A stretch of DNA of 48,117 nt from Mycobacterium sp. 1465703.0 (lineage in GTDB: Bacteria; Actinomycetota; Actinomycetes; Mycobacteriales; Mycobacteriaceae). This document shows, piece by piece, positions 1 to 7,755 of the stretch (positions within the stretch are counted from its first letter, which is position 1; the number at the start of each line of letters is the position of its first letter). The notes under the pieces were generated by a model, which worked only from the letters and a program-made list of their open reading frames with translations, was not told the DNA's origin and ran no database searches. A program made the position numbers and the translations under genes. The DNA lies in the NCBI RefSeq assembly GCF_001672975.1, contig NZ_LZKU01000227.1:1-48117 (forward strand), read 5' to 3'.

Positions 1-362
1 GTCATGGGTGTTGTACCGACGTGAACGCGGAAGCCCTGCTGTAGGGAGCGCACGCTCACGTAGGTGCGTGCGGCCAGGGAAGACACCGTCATGGGAAGGT
101 GCGCCTCCTCTTCGATGATGTCGATCGCTGCGCGAATAGTGCGGCCAGGAACCTGAGCGCGATCCGTCCCGACGACGGCGTCGCGGTGTGAATGGTCGGC
201 GGGGACCAGGAACCCACGCACCAGGCTGTCGACGAAGGGCATCCCGACCATCGGGCGATTGAGCAAGCTGTCGGGCCGGAAAAGCTGTTCCTTGAACACC
301 TAGCGCAATCCGGCCAGAGCGGTGCGTACGGCGGCTAGGCGCCGTGCCGGCGCGTCCTTAGC
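1..362 (-). pseudogene. AraC-family regulator remnant, in-frame stop, runs off left edge
   Basis: The minus strand reads as the C-terminal part of an AraC-type regulator: the hinge (residues such as RPDSLLNRPMVG), then the helix-turn-helix with AIDIIEEEAHLPMTVSSLAA and SVRSLQQGFRVHVG. This resembles the AraC_binding_2 plus HTH_18 architecture. A TAG at 302-300 interrupts the frame, yet homology-like sequence (ARRLAAVRTALAGLR) continues directly on its 5' side. Further upstream the frame runs into the opposing methyltransferase start, so the N-terminal effector domain is missing. A shorter protein could start at the GTG at 299, but it would be little more than a hinge and a DNA-binding domain. 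I read it as a decaying gene; the 3' end lies outside the window. Confidence 0.6.
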
Positions 363-371
363 GTCGAACTC

Positions 372-1208
372 ATGAGTATCGACCGAATCGCACCGCCGAG
401 TGGCAGCACATATGTCCTTGGTCATTCCAACACTGAGATCGAGCGTCTGTTGCTGCAAGGCCGGCTGCATAACGACTTCACCGAACACGCACTGTGTCTG
501 GCGGGCCTGCGACCGGGGATGCGGGTGCTCGATGTCGGATGCGGTCCCGGGGATGTGTCGTTCCTCGCGGCGCGGCTAGTGGGGCCGACCGGAACGGTGG
601 TCGGCGTGGATTCGGCCGCCGGGATCGTCGAGTTCGCCCGCACAATCGCCGCAGACCGCGGGGTAAATAATGTCCGCTTCCAGACAACCTCTATCGCCGA
701 TATCGCGTTGGATGAACCCGTCGACGCCGTGATCGGCCGGCTGATTCTGATGCACCTGCCCGACCCCGTCGAAGCACTGCGCCAGCTTGCCGCAACGATA
801 CGTCCCGGTGGCTTCATAGCATTCTGCGAATCGGATAGTACTGCAGTGCGCACCATCCCGGATCTTCCGTTATGGCAGGCCGTGAAAGACGCCGCTGTCA
901 AAGCCTTCGCAGGTGCCGGGCTCGACCCGAACTTCGGAACCACACTGCGCACGCTGTTTTGCCAAGCGGGCCTGAATGCCCCGCGACTTACGCTCGGGGC
1001 GCCGATCGGCGCTGCCGTCGACGACGACATCATGGCTCTGGTGGTCGAGACGTGGCGCTCGCTTTTGCCGGTGGCCGAACGGATGGGCGTGCTCTCGCCC
1101 GAGTTGGCCGATCTTGACAACCTGGCACGCCGGCTGCGCGAGGAAGCCGCTGCCGCTGACGCGACGGCCGTCATGCCCGCGATGATCTGCGCCTCGTCCC
1201 GGGTCTAG
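372..1208 (+). CDS. class I SAM-dependent methyltransferase
   Basis: A 278-residue protein with a Rossmann methyltransferase fold. Motif I is VLDVGCGPGDVSFLAA (about residues 52-67), followed by the acidic residue ending strand 2 (VVGVD, D80) that normally binds the SAM ribose. A post-I motif (about 120-135, DAVIGRLILMHLPDP) and the RPGGFIAFCE strand follow. The family is broad (ubiE-like, Methyltransf_11/25), and nothing identifies the methyl acceptor. It is transcribed away from the AraC remnant and separated from the downstream catabolic cluster by about 600 bp, so it need not belong to that pathway. The start at 372 is the first ATG and has no strong ribosome binding site. Confidence 0.85.
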   Translation: MSIDRIAPPSGSTYVLGHSNTEIERLLLQGRLHNDFTEHALCLAGLRPGMRVLDVGCGPGDVSFLAARLVGPTGTVVGVDSAAGIVEFARTIAADRGVNNVRFQTTSIADIALDEPVDAVIGRLILMHLPDPVEALRQLAATIRPGGFIAFCESDSTAVRTIPDLPLWQAVKDAAVKAFAGAGLDPNFGTTLRTLFCQAGLNAPRLTLGAPIGAAVDDDIMALVVETWRSLLPVAERMGVLSPELADLDNLARRLREEAAAADATAVMPAMICASSRV

Positions 1209-1823
1209 TACCCGCCATCACCGGGCTAACGGCCCGGATGCCGAGCCGCTCCCACGCGCGGCATTCGCCGAATGGCCTCGACTCGGTCGGCGATCATTCG
1301 GGCGGTGGCATCGGCCGTAGCCAGCCCGCCCATCACATACGCGCTGCGTGCAAGTACACAGCGCGGGCCCCGCGGTCAAACACTCGGCCGGTGCGTAGAC
1401 GCGCGCCGCCACATTCCGTCGACTCAGGACCGTAATACTACTGACGTTCAACGGGATCCGCGAGTCGCATTCCGGTATGTGGCCGACCATGAGCCGTTCG
1501 ACTGTGCGCGCCGACGCGAGGTCGGATAGGTCTAATTTGGTAATCCTGCCGTCCTCGCCGCGAGTTCAGGATCAAGAACGTCATCCATGGGTCCGGCTTC
1601 AAAGCCGAAGCGGAAGAACCGTTTACGACGCTATCGCCCGCCACGGGGCTAACGTGTTTCTCCATCGCAATCTGGCCACCAAGCTGCGTGCGACGGCTAG
1701 TCGGTTCATTGGAACCCCGCCTAGCGTGAACGGTGTTACGCGCCTTGCAGTTGCCCTCCAGGTGCATCCGGGTATATGGCGCCAAAGGGTTGTGCTGCAC
1801 GACTTGCAAAGGGGGAGTGAGCG
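1209..1823. other. 615-bp stretch without a recognisable gene
   Basis: Several overlapping open frames of 60-150 codons occur here on both strands, but none shows a recognisable domain, and none combines a good ribosome binding site with mycobacterial third-position GC bias. The segment is less GC-rich than its neighbours. It holds a short inverted repeat GCTTC-N6-GAAGC near 1595-1611. It must contain the promoter for the Crp-led cluster at 1824, but I see no convincing -10/-35 or Crp palindrome. It could be a decayed gene. Confidence 0.4.
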
Positions 1824-2615
1824 ATGGAGAAAGCGTTGCAAACCACTACTTTCGACACACGCGATGATGCGAACCCGGAACCGCAAGCCGCGCAGGTCCC
1901 GAGCAGCGCCGCTGTTTACCGGGCACTGATCGCATGCGGAATCTTCAGCAGGACGAACCCAGACGCAGTATTCACCTTCTCCAAGCAACTCGCGCCCGAA
2001 CGGTTTTCGCCCAGCCGCGTCATAGACCTGCATGACAACTCCGATGGTCGTATATACGTCATCGTTTCAGGGAAGGTCAAAATCTCGCTACGGCGTCCCG
2101 ATGGTTGCGAACTTGTCGTGGCAGTGCGTGGTCCCGCAGAGATATTCGGTGCTGTAAGACTTTTCGACCCGGGCTCGAAACAAGTGCGCGCAACCACGCT
2201 CACCGAGGTCGTGGCGGTGCCGATCGAGCGCAATCAACTCCTGGACTGGATGGCCCAGCATCCAGAAATCAGATATCAGGTGTTGCGCCTGTTCGCCCGA
2301 TGGGCGAAGGCGAGGGCGGACGCTTTGGTTGAGTTTGCTTTCGCCGACGTTGAGGCCCGTCTAGCGAGCCGGCTCCTGTGCTTGATGAAGCGGTTTGGGC
2401 GACGGGACGGCGACGGAGTGCGGATCGTGCATGACCTCACACTGAACGACTTTTCTCTCATGGTGGGCGTTGCGCCCGAGGGGATCTGCACGACGTTGCT
2501 CAATCTCGAGGCTCGCGGCTTAATTCGCGTGGAACACAACAGCATTCTCATTCCTGATGTCCAAGCTCTTGCGTCCGTGAGGGCGATGGATGCGTGGGAG
2601 GTTTGTTGTGCGTAG
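1824..2615 (+). CDS. Crp/Fnr-family transcriptional regulator
   Basis: A 263-residue regulator with a cyclic-nucleotide-binding-type beta-barrel (about residues 40-145, including IYVIVSGKVKISLRRPDG and VRGPAEIFG), a dimerisation helix (about 150-180) and a C-terminal winged helix (about 195-255, FSLMVGVAPEGICTTLLNLE then GLIRVEHNSILI). The N-terminal 35 residues are polar and probably disordered. The ATG has a strong Shine-Dalgarno (GGGGGAG, 7-9 nt upstream). The stop overlaps the start of the next gene by 8 nt, so it is the first cistron of the downstream oxidative cluster and its likely regulator. No Cys cluster of the Fnr type is present, so the effector is unknown; the cAMP-binding Arg-Ser signature is not evident. 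Confidence 0.88.
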   Translation: MEKALQTTTFDTRDDANPEPQAAQVPSSAAVYRALIACGIFSRTNPDAVFTFSKQLAPERFSPSRVIDLHDNSDGRIYVIVSGKVKISLRRPDGCELVVAVRGPAEIFGAVRLFDPGSKQVRATTLTEVVAVPIERNQLLDWMAQHPEIRYQVLRLFARWAKARADALVEFAFADVEARLASRLLCLMKRFGRRDGDGVRIVHDLTLNDFSLMVGVAPEGICTTLLNLEARGLIRVEHNSILIPDVQALASVRAMDAWEVCCA

Positions 2616-3630
2616 CCGATTTCGCTTGGCCGATCTCGCCGTTCGGGTGCTGGGCGCTCCTATGGCGGGCGGACCATCGACCCCCTCGTTGGCCGCGGCG
2701 GTGACCAACGCCGGAGGCCTCGGCTTTCTCGCCGCGGGCATGTTGTCGGCCGAAGACCTGGCCGAGTCCATCCGTGCCGCGAGAAAGCTGACGTCGGGCG
2801 CCATCGGTGTGAACCTTTTTGTGCCCCAACAAGCCGTGGTGACCGCGGCACAGCTCCGCGTCTTCGGGGCGACTCTGGAGGTGGACGCCGAGCGATACGG
2901 GGTAGTGGTTGGCGAACCCTGTTATGACGACGACGAGTGGGCCGCCAAGCTCGACGTCGTGTGCGAGCTTCGACCTGAGGTGGTGTCGTTCACTTTTGGC
3001 TCACCAACCGCGCAGCAGTGTCACCGCCTCGGCGATGTCGGCATCACGGTCATCGCCACCGTAACCACGATCCGGGAAGCCATGCTCGCGCTCAGCTGCG
3101 GGGTGGATGGCCTGGTTGCCCAGGGGCCCGACGCCGGCGGGCATCGGTCGACGTTTGATGCGCTCGCCGCGCCTTCCGACGATCCGCTCGAAGATCTGGT
3201 GGCGGGCCTGGTCACCTGTTTTGACTGTCCCGTGGTGGCGGCCGGTGGGCTCGCGCATCCTGCCGATGTGAACCGCCTGCGCGATGTTGGCGCCGCCGCC
3301 GTACAGGTCGGTACGGCGTTGTTGTTGGCGGATGAAGCCGGAACCAATCCGGTCCATCGTGCGGCTCTGCGTGACCCCCAGTTCACCCAGACCGTGATCA
3401 CGCGTGCATTCACCGGGCGCTACGCCCGCGCATTGCGAAACCGATTCATCGACGACCACGACGCCGAGTCGATATCGGGGTTCCCGCAGGTGGCCATGAT
3501 GACCGCACCTATTCAGGCGGCCGCGGTAAAGCTGGGCGATCCGCACGGCGTCGGTATGTGGGCGGGCACCGGGTTTCCTGCCGTTCAGGCCGCCCCCGCC
3601 GGCGACATCGTTCGCGAGCTGGCGGGCTGA
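2608..3630 (+). CDS. nitronate monooxygenase-family flavoprotein
   Basis: A TIM-barrel FMN protein of 340 residues in the NMO/2-nitropropane dioxygenase family. Visible family marks are the N-terminal GAPMAGGPSTPSLAAAVTNA and GGLGFLAAGML, the central GVNLFVPQ, the phosphate-binding AQGPDAGGH, and VVAAGGLA followed by GAAAVQVGTALLLADEA. Class I members oxidise alkyl nitronates using O2; related flavoproteins act as FabK-like reductases, so the substrate is open. I chose GTG 2608 rather than ATG 2590: GGGAGG lies six bases before the GTG, and the protein then begins close to the conserved barrel. This start overlaps the end of the crp-type gene, implying translational coupling. Confidence 0.85.
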   Translation: MRSRFRLADLAVRVLGAPMAGGPSTPSLAAAVTNAGGLGFLAAGMLSAEDLAESIRAARKLTSGAIGVNLFVPQQAVVTAAQLRVFGATLEVDAERYGVVVGEPCYDDDEWAAKLDVVCELRPEVVSFTFGSPTAQQCHRLGDVGITVIATVTTIREAMLALSCGVDGLVAQGPDAGGHRSTFDALAAPSDDPLEDLVAGLVTCFDCPVVAAGGLAHPADVNRLRDVGAAAVQVGTALLLADEAGTNPVHRAALRDPQFTQTVITRAFTGRYARALRNRFIDDHDAESISGFPQVAMMTAPIQAAAVKLGDPHGVGMWAGTGFPAVQAAPAGDIVRELAG

Positions 3631-3661
3631 CCCGCCAACCCATCACGGAAGGCAGCAGGCA

Positions 3662-4381
3662 ATGGATTTCAGCGACTCGAAGGTTGCGATCATCACCGGT
3701 GCGTCACGGGGGATCGGCGCGGGTTTGGTCGAGGCGTACCGAAAGCACGGTTACCGGGTTATCGCAAACTCCCGCATGATTACCGAATCGTCACATCCCG
3801 AAATCGTGACCGTCGCAGGTGATATCGCCGATCCCGCCATAGCCGAGCGTGTCGTTGTCGAGGCGGTGGCACGGTTTGGCCGCATCGACACCCTGATCAA
3901 CAATGCCGGTGTCTTCATTTCCAAGCCGTTCAACAAGTACAGTCTCGACGACTACGCGCGGGTGACTTCGGTGAATATCGCTGGCTTCGTGCAGGTTACG
4001 CAACGAGTGATCGACATAATGCTCACGCAGAAAATTGCGGGCCACGTCCTTAACATCACCACTGCCCTGGTCGAGCAACCGCACTCAGCCATTCCCTCGG
4101 CGTTGACCGCGCTCACCAAGGGGGGCATCGCCGCCGTCACCAGGTCGCTGGCCATCGAATACGCCCGTACGGGTATACGGTTCAACGCGATATCTCCGGG
4201 GGTTATCGATACGCCGCTGCACACCGGTGTGGATCCTCACGCGACCTATGCAGCAATGCATCCCCAGAACCGGATAGGGGCCGTCGCCGACATCGTCCAC
4301 GGCGCGCTCTACCTGGAGACCGCGTCGTTCGTCACCGGCGAAATCTTGCACATCGATGGCGGTCAGAGCGCCGGGCATTGA
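3662..4381 (+). CDS. SDR-family protein lacking the catalytic tyrosine
   Basis: A 239-residue Rossmann protein of the classical SDR family. TGASRGIG (about 12-19) is the cofactor-binding turn, NNAG is present, and the C-terminal DGGQSAGH is typical. The YxxxK active site is altered: the lysine is present (K153, in LTKGG) but the residue four before it is Thr149, not Tyr. The usual catalytic Ser region reads NITTALVEQP. Similar NITT...LTKGG proteins form a known divergent SDR group, so this looks inherited rather than a sequencing error, but a standard carbonyl reductase mechanism is doubtful. Start ATG 3662 has GGAAGG upstream. It lies 31 bp after the NMO gene and 32 bp before the GMC gene. 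Confidence 0.85.
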   Translation: MDFSDSKVAIITGASRGIGAGLVEAYRKHGYRVIANSRMITESSHPEIVTVAGDIADPAIAERVVVEAVARFGRIDTLINNAGVFISKPFNKYSLDDYARVTSVNIAGFVQVTQRVIDIMLTQKIAGHVLNITTALVEQPHSAIPSALTALTKGGIAAVTRSLAIEYARTGIRFNAISPGVIDTPLHTGVDPHATYAAMHPQNRIGAVADIVHGALYLETASFVTGEILHIDGGQSAGH

Positions 4382-4413
4382 AAAACAGCGACAAATTAGA
4401 GAGGTGACGACCA

Positions 4414-6045
4414 GTGCCGACTGATCATTCTATTAGCGTCGATCATCGACTGGCCCAACGCATTCGAGAGAACCAGAACCGGTTGGCGGCCGACTTGAAG
4501 CAGTCCTACGACTTCATCGTTTGCGGCGCCGGATCGTCCGGCTGCGTGGTCGCCCGGCGGTTGGCCGAGGACCCCGCCGTCAGCGTGTTGCTGCTAGAGG
4601 CCGGGGGCACCGATGACATCCCGTCTGTCACCGAATCGACGCTGTGGCATACGAATCTGGGCAGCGCCACGGATTGGGCGTTCCAGGCCGAGCCGAATCC
4701 ACACATCAACGGCCGTAAGCTGATGCTGTCGATGGGCAAAGTTCTGGGCGGCGGCTCGAGTGTCAACCTGATGGCCTGGGCGCGAGGGCATCGGACGGAT
4801 TGGGACTTTTTTGCCGCGGAGTCCGGGAACAACGCGTGGAGCTACGAGTCCGTGCTGGGCATCTATCGTCGCATCGAAGACTGGCACGGAGTCCCCGATA
4901 GCGAATACCGGGGCACGGGCGGTCCAGTTTTCGTGCAGCCGAAGCAGGATCCTCATCCGGCGGGTCCCGCGGTGCTGGAAGCCGCGAGCTGCCTCGGCAT
5001 TGCCCGGTTCGACAATCCGAACGGAAAGATGATGGAGGGCAATGGTGGTGCGGCGATCATGGACCTGCGCGCCCGTTGCGGCAAGCGCCAGTCCATTTTC
5101 CGGTGTTACACGTATCCCTACATGGACCGGCCCAACCTGACTGTGCTGACGGGCGCGTTGGTGCGACGAGTGATCATCGAACTCGGCCGCGCCGTCGGAG
5201 TCGAGGTCGAGTATGGGGACCAAGTCCGGCACTTTAGTGCCGGAGCCGAGGTTGTGCTGTCACTGGGCGCGATCCATACCCCGAAGACGCTGATGGTTTC
5301 CGGAGTGGGTGCCCATAGGATGTTGCGGCGCTTGGGGATTCCGGTAGTCCAGGACTCACCAGGCGTCGGACGCAACTTGCACGACCATCTCGGCTTCCCA
5401 TGCATCTGGGAAGCGCCCGACGACGAGCCGCTGCAGAATTCCGGCGACACCATGCTGCTCTGGCCGAGTCACAGCGGGCGTACAGAGCCCGATTTCTTTG
5501 CCTGCCAAGGGTCGATCGTGTTCGCGAGTCCGGAAAACATCGCCCGGTTCGGGCTGCCCAGCAGTGGTTGGATGCTGCTCGGTGCACTGGCACAACCGAA
5601 AAGCCGTGGTGTGGTCGAACTGACCAGCGCGGATCCCGACCAACCCGTCAGGGTCGTCCACAACGGTCTGTCGCATCCCGATGACCTGCGGCTGGCCCGC
5701 AAATTAGTCGAGGACATGCGTGAAGTCGGCAATTCCCCGCCGCTGCGTCCGTTCGTCAAACGCGAAGTGATGCCCGGGCCGCTGAGGGGCAGCGATCTGG
5801 TTTCCTATCTACGCGACGCCGCGGTCACGTTCTGGCATCTGGTCGGCACGGCGAAGATGGGCCGCGATCCGTCGGCCGTCGTCGACGGCAGCCTGAAGGT
5901 CTACGGCGTCGAAAACCTGCGGGTAGCCGACGGATCCATCATGCCGAGGATCACCAGTGCAAACACGATGGCGCCCTGCGTCGTCATCGGGGAGCGCGCC
6001 GCAGAAGAGATGAAGGCCGAGTACCGTCTGGCGGCCTCGGCGTGA
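4414..6045 (+). CDS. GMC-family FAD oxidoreductase (choline/alcohol dehydrogenase type)
   Basis: A 543-residue glucose-methanol-choline oxidoreductase that oxidises an alcohol to an aldehyde or ketone using FAD. The FAD-binding VCGAGSSGCVVARRL begins near residue 36, followed by LLLEAGG, the GMC signature GKVLGGGSSVNLMAWARGH (about 109-127), and the C-terminal catalytic block WHLVGTAKMG with the His, then SANTMAP with the second active-site position Asn. These marks fit choline dehydrogenase-like members, but substrate choice is not predictable by motif. The start is GTG 4414 behind AGAGAGG. The 3' end overlaps the next start as GTGA, so the two flavoproteins are probably translationally coupled. 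Confidence 0.9.
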   Translation: MPTDHSISVDHRLAQRIRENQNRLAADLKQSYDFIVCGAGSSGCVVARRLAEDPAVSVLLLEAGGTDDIPSVTESTLWHTNLGSATDWAFQAEPNPHINGRKLMLSMGKVLGGGSSVNLMAWARGHRTDWDFFAAESGNNAWSYESVLGIYRRIEDWHGVPDSEYRGTGGPVFVQPKQDPHPAGPAVLEAASCLGIARFDNPNGKMMEGNGGAAIMDLRARCGKRQSIFRCYTYPYMDRPNLTVLTGALVRRVIIELGRAVGVEVEYGDQVRHFSAGAEVVLSLGAIHTPKTLMVSGVGAHRMLRRLGIPVVQDSPGVGRNLHDHLGFPCIWEAPDDEPLQNSGDTMLLWPSHSGRTEPDFFACQGSIVFASPENIARFGLPSSGWMLLGALAQPKSRGVVELTSADPDQPVRVVHNGLSHPDDLRLARKLVEDMREVGNSPPLRPFVKREVMPGPLRGSDLVSYLRDAAVTFWHLVGTAKMGRDPSAVVDGSLKVYGVENLRVADGSIMPRITSANTMAPCVVIGERAAEEMKAEYRLAASA

Positions 6046-7487
6046 CCGCGGTCGAGGGCGGCGGATGTTCTAGTGGTTGGGACATCCATGCCAGAGCCGG
6101 TCGGCGCGCCGTAGTCATCGGTGCCAGCATCAGTGGCTTGCTCGCCGCCAGGGTGCTGGCAGATCATTACGAGACCGTCACCGTGGTGGACCGAGATGTG
6201 CTCCGGCAGGGCCTCCGCAACCGGCGCGGTGTTCCCCAAGGTTCGCATAGTCACCTGATGCTGTCGCGGTGCTCCCGGATCATGGGGGAGTTGTTCCCCG
6301 GATTTCTCAACGACCTTCTCACCGACGGCGTGCCCGCCTGGGCCGATGGAGACCTTTCGAAGCTCGACGTATCGTTTGCCGGTCGAGCAATGGTGCGGAC
6401 CGGCAAGCTGCGAGACCCGGCCGCGAACGCGCAGTACTACCCCAGCCGGCCGTTTTTGGAATTCTGTGTACGGCAACGGGTATGGGCCCTCCCCAACGTG
6501 ACCATACTCGACGGTTTCGACGCAGCCGATGTGATTTCACCGGATGGGGGCCACCGGGTTGTCGGCGTCCGTCTGACAAACCGAGACGGAAGAGGGGAGA
6601 TGACGCTGACGGCAGACCTGGTGGTCGATGCGGCCGGACGGGCCTCGCGGGCGCCGGTCTTTTTGGAGAAGCTCGGTTACGGCCGGCCGCCGGTCGACGA
6701 GGTGGTCGTGCGGACGACCTACGCCAGTCAGGTGCTGAGAATCCCACACGGCACGCTCGACAAGAAAGTGATCAGCCGGGCGCCGGGTCCGGGGCAGCCG
6801 GTCGGCTTTGTTCTGCTGGGCAATGAGGACAACACGTGGATGCTGACCCTCATCGGGATAGCAGGACACGAGCCGCCGGCCGGGCGCCCTGAAATCCTGC
6901 GGTTTCTTGAACAGATCGCGCCGGCCGACGTGGTTGACGCAGTCCGGGCGGCCCAGCCGGTAGGGGAGACAACCCACTACCGGGTGCCGTCCAGCCGGTG
7001 GCGGCGGTACGACAAGATGCGGCGACTTCCCGACGGGTTTGTCGTTGTCGGGGATGCAATCTGCAGCTTCAATCCCATATACGGCCAAGGCATGACGGTG
7101 GCCGCGCTGGACGCTATCGTGCTGGGCGAGTGTCTGCAGAGGGGACGTCGACGACTGCCACGGCGGTTCTTCCGCGCGTCGGCGAAAAACATTGCACCGG
7201 CATGGCGCATGGCGGTCGGTGCCGACCTGGCACTACCAGAGGTAGCGGGATCACGTTCGGCTTTGACGCGAAGCGCCAACGCATATATGGAACGTGTGAT
7301 GATTGCCGCTCACACAGACCCAGCTGTGGCAGAACAGTTTTTGAGGGTCATCGGGATGATCGACCCACCGGCTCGGCTGCTGCGCCCGGCCATGATGCTC
7401 CGGATCGCCAGAGCAACAAGTCGCCACGACCGACATCGAGGGCCGGTGGCCACGCAGACTGTCCAGTCATCTGCGCGAAACGGCTAG
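6042..7487 (+). CDS. FAD-dependent oxidoreductase / monooxygenase-like protein
   Basis: A 481-residue flavoprotein of the FAD-binding-3/geranylgeranyl-reductase-like type. AVVIGASISGLLAAR (about residues 23-37) is the dinucleotide-binding turn, in the G-x-S-x-x-G form rather than GxGxxG. VVDRD follows as the ribose-binding acid, then DLVVDAAGRASRAP, and the second FAD motif VVVGDAICSFNPIYGQGM (about 344-361). Such proteins are hydroxylases, epoxidases or dehydrogenases. It does not look like the NAD(P)H ferredoxin reductase missing from this cluster. GTG 6042 overlaps the GMC stop codon. The first 20 residues are non-conserved in character, so a start further in is possible. Confidence 0.82.
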   Translation: MTAVEGGGCSSGWDIHARAGRRAVVIGASISGLLAARVLADHYETVTVVDRDVLRQGLRNRRGVPQGSHSHLMLSRCSRIMGELFPGFLNDLLTDGVPAWADGDLSKLDVSFAGRAMVRTGKLRDPAANAQYYPSRPFLEFCVRQRVWALPNVTILDGFDAADVISPDGGHRVVGVRLTNRDGRGEMTLTADLVVDAAGRASRAPVFLEKLGYGRPPVDEVVVRTTYASQVLRIPHGTLDKKVISRAPGPGQPVGFVLLGNEDNTWMLTLIGIAGHEPPAGRPEILRFLEQIAPADVVDAVRAAQPVGETTHYRVPSSRWRRYDKMRRLPDGFVVVGDAICSFNPIYGQGMTVAALDAIVLGECLQRGRRRLPRRFFRASAKNIAPAWRMAVGADLALPEVAGSRSALTRSANAYMERVMIAAHTDPAVAEQFLRVIGMIDPPARLLRPAMMLRIARATSRHDRHRGPVATQTVQSSARNG

Positions 7488-7547
7488 ACCGACCGGAGTC
7501 AGCCGCATAGCGTTACCGGCGAATATCTCAACGGAGGCCGATAGCAT

Positions 7548-7670
7548 ATGACACGGACTCTAAACGTCGAGTTGACCGACGACGACTCTCGGCCTGATGC
7601 GGCGCCACGCGACACGTACGCCTCCGAAGCGATGGCAGTCGTCGCCCCATCGAATCCAGTTACACGGTAA
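7548..7670 (+). CDS. possible 40-residue small protein, unknown
   Basis: A short frame MTRTLNVELTDDD... ending at TAA 7668. It has GGAGG ten bases before the ATG and lies between the FAD oxidoreductase and the dioxygenase alpha gene in the same direction. The product is acidic in its first half, with no membrane segment or cysteines. It is not a mycofactocin-type precursor. It may be a real small protein, a leader peptide, or the 5' stump of a lost gene. I do not recognise it. Confidence 0.3.
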   Translation: MTRTLNVELTDDDSRPDAAPRDTYASEAMAVVAPSNPVTR

Positions 7671-7755
7671 TGCGCGTAGAGATTTATGTAGCCAGATACC
7701 TTGTGCGGCTAATCATTACCAGGCGGCCGCACGCTGAACGGTACGGAGTGCATCA

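Noticed and set aside
7548..7670. mycofactocin or other peptide precursor
   Set aside because: The 40-residue product has no C-terminal Val-Tyr core, no Cys and no maturase gene nearby.
7671..7755. Crp-type site upstream of the dioxygenase alpha gene
   Set aside because: TTGTGCGGCTAATCA has only one partial half-site of TGTGA-N6-TCACA; not enough to call.
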